NCBI GenBank assembly: GCA_017561665.1
Contig: JAFZBQ010000002.1
Coordinates: 1-64,000, forward strand
Reading direction: 5' to 3'
DNA: 64,000 nt
Source of the DNA: Bacteroidales bacterium
Lineage (GTDB): Bacteria; Bacteroidota; Bacteroidia; Bacteroidales; UBA932
In this document: positions 57,577 through 64,000 of the stretch, in pieces
How the letters are laid out: every line of letters starts with the position of its first letter
Numbering within the stretch: position 1 is the stretch's first letter
The notes under the pieces: model-generated
Databases searched by the model: none
What the model was told of the DNA's origin: nothing
The model's input: only the letters and a program-made list of their open reading frames with translations
Position numbers and translations under genes: made by a program

Positions 57577-58767
57577 TTACATCTCAATCAGTCGTCCTAA
57601 ATTCCAGCTCAGGAACTCCTCAACAGGGACACCGCCTGACCCAACCACAAAAGAGTATTGCGGATTAAACCGTCTTGTAAACTCTCCAAGGCCTTCATTC
57701 GTAGTGCGGCGCCCGCTCTTAACCTCTATCGCGATTTGTTTATCATTCGTATCAATTACAAAATCCACCTCATTGTCACGATCCCGCCAATAGTACAGCT
57801 TATAGTCATATTCGTCGGCCATATTCAACAAATAAGCGCCCACTGCACTTTCTACCCAGCGGCCCCACTCCTTTGGCGCGGTAAAAGCCTTATTGAAACT
57901 CAAACCTTTCTGCACGGATAAAAGAGCTGTATTATATACCATCATCTTTGGCACAGAGTTATACCTTCTTGCTTTATCTGCGGCATATTTCTGCAAGCCA
58001 CACAACAGGCGAGACTCATCTAATGTATTCAAGTACCCGGCCAGCGTTGTTACATTACCTGCGTCCTGCAGTTGGCCAAGCAATTTGTTCAACGATACCT
58101 CCTCTCCAGAATAGGAACACCCCAGCTCAAAGAGCTGCTTCATCAATATCGGCTTATACACAGTTTTAGTCTGAAGCACATCCCGCTCTATGGCCGGTGA
58201 AACTATACTGTCCTTAATATATCTGCGCCATCTACGTTCATCGTTCACATACTCGGCTCCGCCCGGGTATCCTCCGAAAAAGATATAATGATCGATATCC
58301 ATATCAAACGCTTTGTTCATCTCCTCAAAGCTCCAGTGTGGCATACGAATCAATTCAAAGCGACCCGCTAAAGATTCTGTCAACCCATCTTTTAACAAAA
58401 GGCGCGAGGACCCCAAGATAACCACCTTTATACCCAAATCATTAAAGGTATCTGCGTCCCACTCTTTTTTCACCGCTTCACTCCAGTTATCAACTTTATG
58501 GACCTCATCAATCACAAGCAGATACTCCGATGCGCCTTCAGACTTCTTCCGTGCACGGGCTGTTGCCCATACCTCTCTTATCCAATCCATATCACTCGAT
58601 GCGATATCATCTGCGCTCACAAACATCCCGGGCAATTTGACTTCCTGAAATACCTGCTTTACCAGAGTTGACTTACCAACTTGTCTAGGACCTGATATCA
58701 CTTGAATCTTGCCTCGCGGTTCCTCAATCCTCTTTTTAAGTTCTTCAAATTGTGATCGATAATACAT
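57577..58767 (-). CDS. AAA_14 / DUF4143 ATPase
   Basis: The ATG at 58767 (MYYRSQFEELKKRIEEP). 396 residues. N-terminal AAA_14: Walker A SGPRQVGKSTLVK, Walker B LLVIDEVHKVDNW, and ILGSSRLLLKDGL as sensor region. The C-terminal DUF4143 has the nuclease-like motif Asp...Glu-x-Lys in RDRDNEVDFVIDTNDKQIAIEVKSG. This family is widespread, mobile and of uncertain function. It is inserted in a polysaccharide cluster and has an unusual phased repeat before it. The -7 element TACCTTTG is at 58796-58789. Confidence 0.88.
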   Translation of the reverse strand: MYYRSQFEELKKRIEEPRGKIQVISGPRQVGKSTLVKQVFQEVKLPGMFVSADDIASSDMDWIREVWATARARKKSEGASEYLLVIDEVHKVDNWSEAVKKEWDADTFNDLGIKVVILGSSRLLLKDGLTESLAGRFELIRMPHWSFEEMNKAFDMDIDHYIFFGGYPGGAEYVNDERRWRRYIKDSIVSPAIERDVLQTKTVYKPILMKQLFELGCSYSGEEVSLNKLLGQLQDAGNVTTLAGYLNTLDESRLLCGLQKYAADKARRYNSVPKMMVYNTALLSVQKGLSFNKAFTAPKEWGRWVESAVGAYLLNMADEYDYKLYYWRDRDNEVDFVIDTNDKQIAIEVKSGRRTTNEGLGEFTRRFNPQYSFVVGSGGVPVEEFLSWNLGRLIEM

Positions 58768-58788
58768 AGCACTCTGATTACCTGGATG

Positions 58789-58796
58789 CAAAGGTA
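58789..58796 (-). promoter_or_regulatory. -7 element of the AAA_14 gene
   Basis: TACCTTTG on the minus strand, 22 bp before the ATG at 58767. The region where a -33 box should lie is taken by the CTCAAT array. Confidence 0.55.
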
Positions 58797-58898
58797 TACA
58801 AAATTCTCAATTTAACCATACAAAATTCTCAATTCTTCCTAAATTTTTACTCAATTTGCTCCGACATTTTACTCAATTCTACCATAAATAATCTCAAT
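58797..58898. repeat. Five-copy CTCAAT array with 22-bp phasing
   Basis: CTCAAT starts at 58806, 58828, 58850, 58872 and 58893 (steps 22, 22, 22, 21 bp). The first two units share TACAAAATTCTCAATT; the next two share TTTTACTCAATT. About two helical turns per unit, covering the upstream promoter region of the AAA_14 gene. Confidence 0.8.
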
Positions 58899-58921
58899 AT
58901 GGGGTCATTAAAAATAATCCT

Positions 58922-58947
58922 GGCCGGTACCTGTTGAGGTACCGGCC
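58922..58947 (-). terminator. Hairpin terminator after the STAS-like gene
   Basis: An 11-bp perfect stem (GGCCGGTACCT / AGGTACCGGCC) with a 4-nt loop. On the minus strand it is followed by AGGATTATTTTTA, a moderate U-rich tail. Confidence 0.7.
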
Positions 58948-58973
58948 CGAATAGTATAGTAAAATAGCAATGT

Positions 58974-59330
58974 CTAAATACTTGAAGTACTCAAGTATTT
59001 GATAAGTTCGTCAGTCGTTCTAAACGATACCTCTGGTATGTGTGACGGAACGGTTTTAACACGCGTCTGTGTGTGGCTCACCGATTCCAACATTCTATTT
59101 ATATCTTCAGGCACATTGTCAATCTTAACCTTAAAAGGCAACACCCCAACGTTTTTAATAAAGACGTTATAAAACTCGTCAATAAAACTTCTCGTAGCAA
59201 ACTTGACATTGCTAAAGTCAAGTACGACGTCATTCTCCTGGCTATTCTCGATAAACAACCGGAGGTCATTCACCCTCAATCTTGACTTAAGGTCGGGGGA
59301 TAGAATCTGCGTAATATCTATTGTTCTCAT
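58974..59330 (-). CDS. STAS-like (DUF4325) domain protein
   Basis: The ATG at 59330 (MRTIDITQILSPDL). 118 residues. The core NDVVLDFSNVKFATRSFIDEF matches STAS-like DUF4325 proteins, which resemble anti-sigma-factor antagonists, with the Ser/Thr at the phosphorylation-equivalent site (ATRSFIDE). It starts 1 bp after the stop of a GHKL ATPase gene on the same strand, so the two almost certainly work together, as kinase and antagonist pairs do. Target unknown. Confidence 0.82.
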   Translation of the reverse strand: MRTIDITQILSPDLKSRLRVNDLRLFIENSQENDVVLDFSNVKFATRSFIDEFYNVFIKNVGVLPFKVKIDNVPEDINRMLESVSHTQTRVKTVPSHIPEVSFRTTDELIKYLSTSSI

Positions 59331-59331
59331 T

Positions 59332-60222
59332 TTATTCAATATAGTTGATGTAGTTGAATTTATCCACGTTGTACGGAATCCTGAAAGCAACGATTGTACC
59401 ATTCCACCTCAAACCGTTAGGAAGAGAATAAAAACTGTCAAATTCTGGAGTTTTCAAATAGAAACAGCCACCGGAGAGCAGCAAATACTGCCCACCCAGA
59501 CCTTCTGTAAGCATTTTCTTAGAAGTATAGATACCATAACCTCGATTCGATGTTTCCGGAAGATTCTTGCTTGAGAAACCTCTGTTGGCAGCCTTAATGG
59601 CCTCAAGATCAGATTCAATCTCATTTCCAGGTATTCTCTGATAACTGCCCAGCAGAGAAACCCCTCGGTCTGCGATGCACAAATCAAGATAGCCTTTAGT
59701 AGGATACGCCTGTGCAAATATAAAGCCCCTGTCTGATTCAGAGTGCTCTGTTACATTATCCAACGTCTCTTCGACCAAATACTTCAATCCTATCGCTACA
59801 TTAGAAGGAATATTCAACTGTCGAATAATTATACTCTCCACCACTGAAGATATTACATCTTTGTCATCATTATTCGTCTTTGCCGGAAAATTGACTATTG
59901 GAATATATGTCCGACATATATAACCTTCCATTGTTGCCAGATACTCACTCTGCCTCATTCGATCCGGACGAATACCACCTCTTCCGAATCCAATAAGTTT
60001 AAGGTAATCAGTAGTATTCCTAAAAGAACAACGCTTGCCACATCCTGACAAGAAAACAATCAACGACAATGCAAAAACAGGTGAGATGAACTCCGTATGC
60101 GAGAAATCAATTACGAGCGAATCATCTTGAGACTTTGACACCCGCTGCATAATACGTACAACAGGAATAAGGCCGTTCATCAAACGGTCATCACTCACAT
60201 TTATGTGATCATCTACAACCAT
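59332..60222 (-). CDS. STAS-like plus GHKL (histidine-kinase-like) ATPase fusion
   Basis: 296 residues. The N-terminal ~75 residues (DDSLVIDFSHTEFISPVFAL) are another STAS-like domain. The C-terminal half is a GHKL ATPase with N-box LVEETLDNVTEHSES, G1 LCIADRGVSLLG and G2 GYGIYTSKKMLTEGLGGQYL (as overlapping parts GYGIYTSKKM and GLGGQYLLLSGG). There is no phosphoacceptor His domain, so it resembles anti-sigma kinases rather than sensor kinases. A TACTTTTG -7 element is at 60244-60237, 15 bp before the ATG. It forms a two-gene unit with the STAS-like gene. Confidence 0.83.
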   Translation of the reverse strand: MVVDDHINVSDDRLMNGLIPVVRIMQRVSKSQDDSLVIDFSHTEFISPVFALSLIVFLSGCGKRCSFRNTTDYLKLIGFGRGGIRPDRMRQSEYLATMEGYICRTYIPIVNFPAKTNNDDKDVISSVVESIIIRQLNIPSNVAIGLKYLVEETLDNVTEHSESDRGFIFAQAYPTKGYLDLCIADRGVSLLGSYQRIPGNEIESDLEAIKAANRGFSSKNLPETSNRGYGIYTSKKMLTEGLGGQYLLLSGGCFYLKTPEFDSFYSLPNGLRWNGTIVAFRIPYNVDKFNYINYIE

Positions 60223-60236
60223 AATATGCTCCTTTG

Positions 60237-60244
60237 CAAAAGTA
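60237..60244 (-). promoter_or_regulatory. -7 element of the STAS/GHKL unit
   Basis: TACTTTTG on the minus strand, 15 bp before the ATG at 60222, giving a leader of about 9 nt. Confidence 0.55.
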
Positions 60245-60312
60245 GGAAATCAAAGCGAATAAAACCACAACTTTACAGTCAATCTCTCATAGCTTAAGTC
60301 ATTTTCCTTTCC

Positions 60313-60831
60313 TTACTCCTTCTCAAACGTCCCAACCAACATCTTTGTCAACCCCCACCCCGCGATGCAACTCACCGCATTGTGGATCAGGTCGTCGGTC
60401 TGGGCGACGCCGCGGAGGAAGATGTATTGCAGGACTTCGATGGAGAGGGAGCAGGCGACGCCGATGAGCAGCACCCAATACCACTTCAAAGATGGCGAGA
60501 TGCCGGCCAGCAGGGCGCCGACAGGCAGAAAGAGCAAAAGATTAATAATGATGTCCCTGACAGCCTCAGTGTGCTTGCTATTCAAAAAATCAGTATAAAC
60601 CCAAAGTGGTTTTAAGTGCAGAAGATGCTTTGGTAATAGCGGCCGACAGACGACCGCCGCGCAAACCACCAGAAATAGATACTCAACCAGCAGCGCCCAC
60701 AGCACGAACTTCTTTTTATTGGCGACCCGGCTACTGGACAATCCAGCCACTAACACTAAAGCCATGACAGCAAAAGCGATTAGCACTACCGATAACGGTA
60801 TCTCATAGGAAGGGGAAATGGTAAAAGACAT
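60313..60831 (-). CDS. VanZ-like membrane protein (second copy)
   Basis: 172 residues with about four membrane helices (PLSVVLIAFAVMALVLVA, FVLWALLVEYLFLVVCAA, IINLLLFLPVGALLAGI, YWVLLIGVACSLSIEVLQY). The NLLLFLPVGALL and SLSIEVLQYIFLRGVAQTDDL (IEVLQY, TDDLIHN) segments define VanZ. It is only distantly like the copy at 56.2 kb. Its ATG at 60831 shares one base with the stop of the WecA-like gene, so it is coupled to the polysaccharide initiation enzyme. Confidence 0.83.
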   Translation of the reverse strand: MSFTISPSYEIPLSVVLIAFAVMALVLVAGLSSSRVANKKKFVLWALLVEYLFLVVCAAVVCRPLLPKHLLHLKPLWVYTDFLNSKHTEAVRDIIINLLLFLPVGALLAGISPSLKWYWVLLIGVACSLSIEVLQYIFLRGVAQTDDLIHNAVSCIAGWGLTKMLVGTFEKE

Positions 60832-61898
60832 TACTTTGCTTCCAGCGACCTCAGATACTCCACGTGCAGGGGGTAGTACTTCTTCATGAACAGCACATAT
60901 GCCAGGGCCAGCAGCAGGCCGACGGCAAGCAGATATATCCAGTGCGCCTGCGGGGTGTCGGGGATCAGGTAGACCATGACCAGCGAGATGGCCAGCTGCA
61001 GGGCCATATAGATTAATGAAACCACCACGTGGCTCATACCAAGCTCGTTGGCCATTATCTGATAGGCGTGTTTGCGATGGGCCTGGCCCAGGGGCTCGTG
61101 CAGTTTAATGCGGTGGATAATGGTGCAGCAGCCGTCTATGCCGTAGACCAGCAGGAACGTCAGCCAGGTGATGTCGTGGGTCTTCATTATCAGGCAACCG
61201 ATCAAAAACAGCACGATGAAGGCGATACCCACGCTGCCCACGTCGCCGGCGAAGCACTTGGCGCGGTTCTTCGGCCGGAAGTTGAAGATGCTGAACACCA
61301 GCACGCTCAGGATAGCCACCACAATCAGCGACGGCTCAACAAAAGGTGCCGTCTCTTGCCCGGGCGCAAGTATATCATGCCCGGCCACAATTACGTCATG
61401 CCCGGCCAGACCGGGCATCCCATTTAAACACAGCAGCGGCACCAGCACGGCCAGACTATAGCCGGCGGTGATGCCGTTGATGCCGTCCATAAAATTATAG
61501 ACGTTGGTGGCGCCCACGCACACAATCAGGCCCAGCAACACCATCCACCACATATTCCAGTGCAGCATCCCTATCTGATGGAACACCATAAACATAGCCG
61601 CAAACTGCGCCACCAGGCGCACGCCGTCGGGCAACGATTTGATGTCATCTATAAACGACACGCCCGCCGCCAGCGTCACCGCCGCCAGCGCCCACGGATA
61701 CTGGAACCCGAAGAACGCGCTCCACACCCACAGCCCTATGGTGAAGATGATCCCCCCGCCCCGCAGCACCACCTTGGTGTGCGAGCTACGCTCGTTAGGC
61801 TTGTCAATGATGTTGCAGCGGGAAGCGATGAAGAAATACAGCAACTCCGCAGCCAGAAGGATGGCGGCGATGATCAAGTATGTGAGCCAGATACTCAT
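60831..61898 (-). CDS. WecA/MraY-family undecaprenyl-phosphate sugar-1-phosphate transferase
   Basis: 355 residues, polytopic. The family's cytosolic motifs are SFIDDIKSLPDGVRL (metal Asp pair), NVYNFMDGINGI and IHRIKLHEPLGQAHRKHAYQ (HEPLGQAHRKHAY, with the His-rich nucleotide loop). It starts glycan assembly on the lipid carrier. A stretch of about 30 residues (MPGLAGHDVIVAGHDILAPG) in an extracytoplasmic loop is the in-frame translation of a dispersed GTCATGCCCGGCC repeat. It overlaps the upstream nucleotidyltransferase gene by 4 bp and the VanZ gene by 1 bp. Confidence 0.9.
   Translation of the reverse strand: MSIWLTYLIIAAILLAAELLYFFIASRCNIIDKPNERSSHTKVVLRGGGIIFTIGLWVWSAFFGFQYPWALAAVTLAAGVSFIDDIKSLPDGVRLVAQFAAMFMVFHQIGMLHWNMWWMVLLGLIVCVGATNVYNFMDGINGITAGYSLAVLVPLLCLNGMPGLAGHDVIVAGHDILAPGQETAPFVEPSLIVVAILSVLVFSIFNFRPKNRAKCFAGDVGSVGIAFIVLFLIGCLIMKTHDITWLTFLLVYGIDGCCTIIHRIKLHEPLGQAHRKHAYQIMANELGMSHVVVSLIYMALQLAISLVMVYLIPDTPQAHWIYLLAVGLLLALAYVLFMKKYYPLHVEYLRSLEAK
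61365..61421. repeat. In-frame GTCATGCCCGGCC repeat within the WecA-like gene
   Basis: Two units, TATCATGCCCGGCC and ACGTCATGCCCGGCC, the second closing with AGACCGGGCAT; about 57 bp, read through in the coding frame. Confidence 0.8.
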
Positions 61899-62968
61899 AT
61901 CTTAGGATTTTTATCGAATAGCACCCCCCTCACCTGAATCCACAACGCCTGGAGCCAGGTGATGTCGGTAAACAGACGATACTTCCAACGGGCGCGCCAG
62001 GTGTTGCCGGCGAGGGCGAGTTTGCCGCCGAGGCCGTGGACATCCTCGTGCACATCCAGTGGGGCCCAGATGTCGTCCAGCATCCGGCGGTCATTCTGCG
62101 AAAGATCGTCTTCGCCCAGCTCGCCCAGCAAGTAACGGCCAAGCTTAAAATAAGAATCATAAAACTTCCTAAAGCCAAACTCATCAATCATTGCGTCCAG
62201 CCCAGGCCAGTCAATCTCATCACGATGCCGACGGCTGAAAAGCATCCAGTCGAGCACGTGACGCCAATTCAGACCCTCGTGAAGGAAATGCGAGTATGCG
62301 TGCTCAATCAAGAAAACAGCCGACATCATCACCGGCGGCCTATACAGCCACGTGCCTTCAAAACAATCCTCACCGCCGTCCTGCCTGAGCATTGCCTGCA
62401 GCCTTTTCTCAAGGGCAGCGAGCCTGTCATTGCCCCTAAACGGAATCAGGAACCTGTGGCTCTCAACCATCAAATCCTTAAGCCAAAACGTGCTGTTCTT
62501 ATAATAATCGCTGTCCACTTCAAACCCCGCGGCTTTAATCAAGTCGTTACCAAGAGCCCAAGAATCAAAAACCCCACAGTCGGGCAGCAGGAAGCAGTCC
62601 ATATCAGCACTCGCCCTGCGTTCCGGCTTCGGATAACATTCTGCCACCACTACTCCTTTCAACACATAAGTCCGGATGGCATTCTGATGGAACAGAGATG
62701 CCATTCTATTCATAGCCCTCCACTGGTTTGAATACTTATCCTCATCTTGCAGCGCCAGCCCTATCCACTCCATCATCTCAAACTTCTGCGGCCCAAAACC
62801 CGGAGGCAACATCGAAATGCCGTCTGTACAAACAGCGGCAAGCCCCTGCCCATCGGCGAGGTCCAGCAATGCGGTCCAGTCTATGCCTTCCGGCAGGGCC
62901 GCCTCTGACTCAACGCCAACGCCCAATCTGATAAGATGAAGAAGAAACGACTTATACTCTGGTTTCAC
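61895..62968 (-). CDS. NTP_transf_5-type nucleotidyltransferase-like protein
   Basis: 357 residues, matching the uncharacterised nucleotidyltransferase family PF14907. The metal-binding pair lies in RRASADMDCFLLPDC; VLKGVVVAECYPKPE precedes it, as usual for this family. A helical C-terminal part has WRHVLDWMLFSRRHRDEIDW and GRYLLGELGEDDL. It is cytoplasmic. Members recur in capsule and polysaccharide loci; the substrate is unknown. It is flanked tightly by the GT4 gene (4-bp gap) and the WecA-like gene (4-bp overlap). Confidence 0.82.
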   Translation of the reverse strand: MKPEYKSFLLHLIRLGVGVESEAALPEGIDWTALLDLADGQGLAAVCTDGISMLPPGFGPQKFEMMEWIGLALQDEDKYSNQWRAMNRMASLFHQNAIRTYVLKGVVVAECYPKPERRASADMDCFLLPDCGVFDSWALGNDLIKAAGFEVDSDYYKNSTFWLKDLMVESHRFLIPFRGNDRLAALEKRLQAMLRQDGGEDCFEGTWLYRPPVMMSAVFLIEHAYSHFLHEGLNWRHVLDWMLFSRRHRDEIDWPGLDAMIDEFGFRKFYDSYFKLGRYLLGELGEDDLSQNDRRMLDDIWAPLDVHEDVHGLGGKLALAGNTWRARWKYRLFTDITWLQALWIQVRGVLFDKNPKI

Positions 62969-62972
62969 AACT

Positions 62973-64000
62973 CTATTCGATTTCCATCAACTCATCCAAC
63001 TTGCTCAAGCACTTGTCCTTGACAAAATGCTGCTGATAATACGCTGCAGCTTTTCGCCCCTTCTCCTCCAGGACCGCCTTATCCATCTGCGACAGCTCCA
63101 CCGCCAGTCGGGCGAACCCTTCCGCATCGCCGGCCGCCAGCGTCCAGCCACAGTCCGCATCGCGGATCACCTCCGCCCCTTCGCCGTTCAGCACCGCCAC
63201 GATGGGCTTCTCCGCAGCCATATAAGACGAAATCTTCGCCGGAGCATACAAGCGGAACAGCGGGTTGTCGCTCAGCGTCACCAGCATCACATCTGCCTGG
63301 GCGAAGAACCACGGCATCGTCTCTGCCGGGAAACGCCCCAACGTAAGCACCGTCTCCTCCAAGCCATTCTCCCTCACAAACTCACGCACCCAATCCAGCC
63401 TTCGGCCGTCGCCGACAATCACCCACTTGATCTCCTTATGCTCCTTCGTCAGCCGGGCCGCCTCCATCGTACACTCAAACCCGTGTGCCTCGCCCACTGC
63501 CCCCGCAAACATCAGCTTGAAACCCTCCGGCAGCACCGGCAAGTTATCGTTAACGTCAGCGTTATGGTTAATGTCCGAATCACTCCACTGCGGATAATAC
63601 ACAATCTTCTCCTTGTAATCCCCGTACTCAAGAATACTCCTCTCAAAACTCCTCGAACTGATCAAAATCTTATCCGAATGCCGATACTCGCTCTTCACAA
63701 AATGCCGGAAGAACCCCAGCACATACTTATTGTTGATTCCACCCGCAGCCGTCAAGCTCTCCGGCCACAAATCCAGCACCCAGGTATAGAGCGGCACGCT
63801 CCGGAGCTTCTTATACAGCACCCCCGGAGCCGACATCATAACTGGAGAAAGCTGCTGCACAAACACACGGTCATACTTGTGGCCGATAGAGTGAAACAGC
63901 ATCCACACCCACGCCACCACCAGATAGCTGAAATAGTTCAGCATCAGCGACACCTTCCCGTTCCCGCGAGGCACTATCGGCAGCCGTGTAACCTTCACAC
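62973..64000 (-). CDS. Glycosyltransferase family 4 (WbuB-like), truncated by the window edge
   Basis: At least 341 residues; the true N-terminus lies beyond the right edge. The acceptor-side part includes YDRVFVQQLSPVMMSAPG and YTWVLDLWPESLTAAGGI. The donor-side GT-B domain has LMFAGAVGEAHGFECTMEAA, WVIVGDGRRLDWVREFV, ALGRFP-like LTLGRFPAETMPWFFAQADV and the Glu/Asp region YAPAKISSYMAAEKPIVAVL. The layout resembles GT4 enzymes adding N-acetyl-fucosamine-type sugars (WbuB). Same-strand order with the nucleotidyltransferase and WecA-like genes marks a surface-glycan operon continuing to the right. Confidence 0.88.
   Translation of the reverse strand, partial: VKVTRLPIVPRGNGKVSLMLNYFSYLVVAWVWMLFHSIGHKYDRVFVQQLSPVMMSAPGVLYKKLRSVPLYTWVLDLWPESLTAAGGINNKYVLGFFRHFVKSEYRHSDKILISSRSFERSILEYGDYKEKIVYYPQWSDSDINHNADVNDNLPVLPEGFKLMFAGAVGEAHGFECTMEAARLTKEHKEIKWVIVGDGRRLDWVREFVRENGLEETVLTLGRFPAETMPWFFAQADVMLVTLSDNPLFRLYAPAKISSYMAAEKPIVAVLNGEGAEVIRDADCGWTLAAGDAEGFARLAVELSQMDKAVLEEKGRKAAAYYQQHFVKDKCLSKLDELMEIE

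Overview
The window looks like a chromosomal piece of a G+C-rich member of the Bacteroidales (Bacteroidota). The evidence is: TAnnTTTG-type -7 promoter elements, several fimbrillin-like (Mfa-type) surface lipoproteins with BACON-like modules, type III glutamine synthetase, type B ribosomal protein L31, fused ThrA, CcsA/ResB, a Bacteroidota-style DPP IV, and an ECF sigma factor paired with an envelope-spanning anti-sigma factor. A Rikenellaceae-like origin is possible but cannot be proven from one window.

Layout. 1-4.3 kb: two tandem surface lipoproteins sharing an N-terminal fimbrillin-like module but with different C-terminal catalytic-looking domains. 4.3-13.2 kb: a mostly housekeeping minus-strand run (HAD phosphatase, phosphohexomutase, DPP IV, Zn-protease, RecD-like helicase, TrkH, HAMP sensor-like protein). 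13.3-15.1 kb: ECF sigma / dual-membrane anti-sigma pair. 15.3-21.4 kb: LpxB, SurE, GAPDH, a NamZ-like protein, GlmM, L31. 21.5-32.5 kb: a lipoprotein phosphatase with a tiny downstream ORF, a DUF853 ATPase, GlnN, tRNA-Ala, CcsA/ResB, ThrA, a GNAT. 32.6-41.4 kb: a transporter followed by an eight-gene plus-strand catabolic operon (HpcH/HpaI aldolase, NagA, NagB-like, ceramidase-like amidase, FGGY kinase, SIS isomerase, archaeal-type TIM, YjbQ). Its leader is a nine-copy, exactly 10-bp-phased AAACG array.

41.4-50.7 kb is an accessory stretch. It holds a DegT aminotransferase, an AAA+ ATPase flanked by two mutually homologous winged-helix-like proteins with an operator-like palindrome pair, and a minus-strand cassette I consider the most exciting part of the window. 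That cassette encodes an unrecognised 268-residue protein, a circularly permuted tRNA-like RNA (T-arm half before D-arm half, acceptor strands joined by 19 nt, as in bacterial Y RNAs), a tRNA-Cys-like gene with A73, and two calcineurin-like phosphoesterases. It is driven by one promoter overlapped by an 18-bp-arm palindrome. Next to it is a RAYT-type HUH transposase bracketed by paired REP-like palindromes that also occur at three other places in the window.

50.7-64 kb is a surface-polysaccharide region: uronate epimerase, lipoprotein, nucleotidyltransferase, galacturonokinase-like kinase, two VanZ proteins, WbuC, WecA-like transferase, nucleotidyltransferase and GT4. It is interrupted by an AAA_14/DUF4143 ATPase with a 22-bp-phased promoter array and a STAS/GHKL signalling pair. 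A second dispersed repeat (GTCATGCCCGAC type) has inserted in frame into at least three of the window's proteins. All calls come from reading the sequence by eye; no database search or folding program was run.
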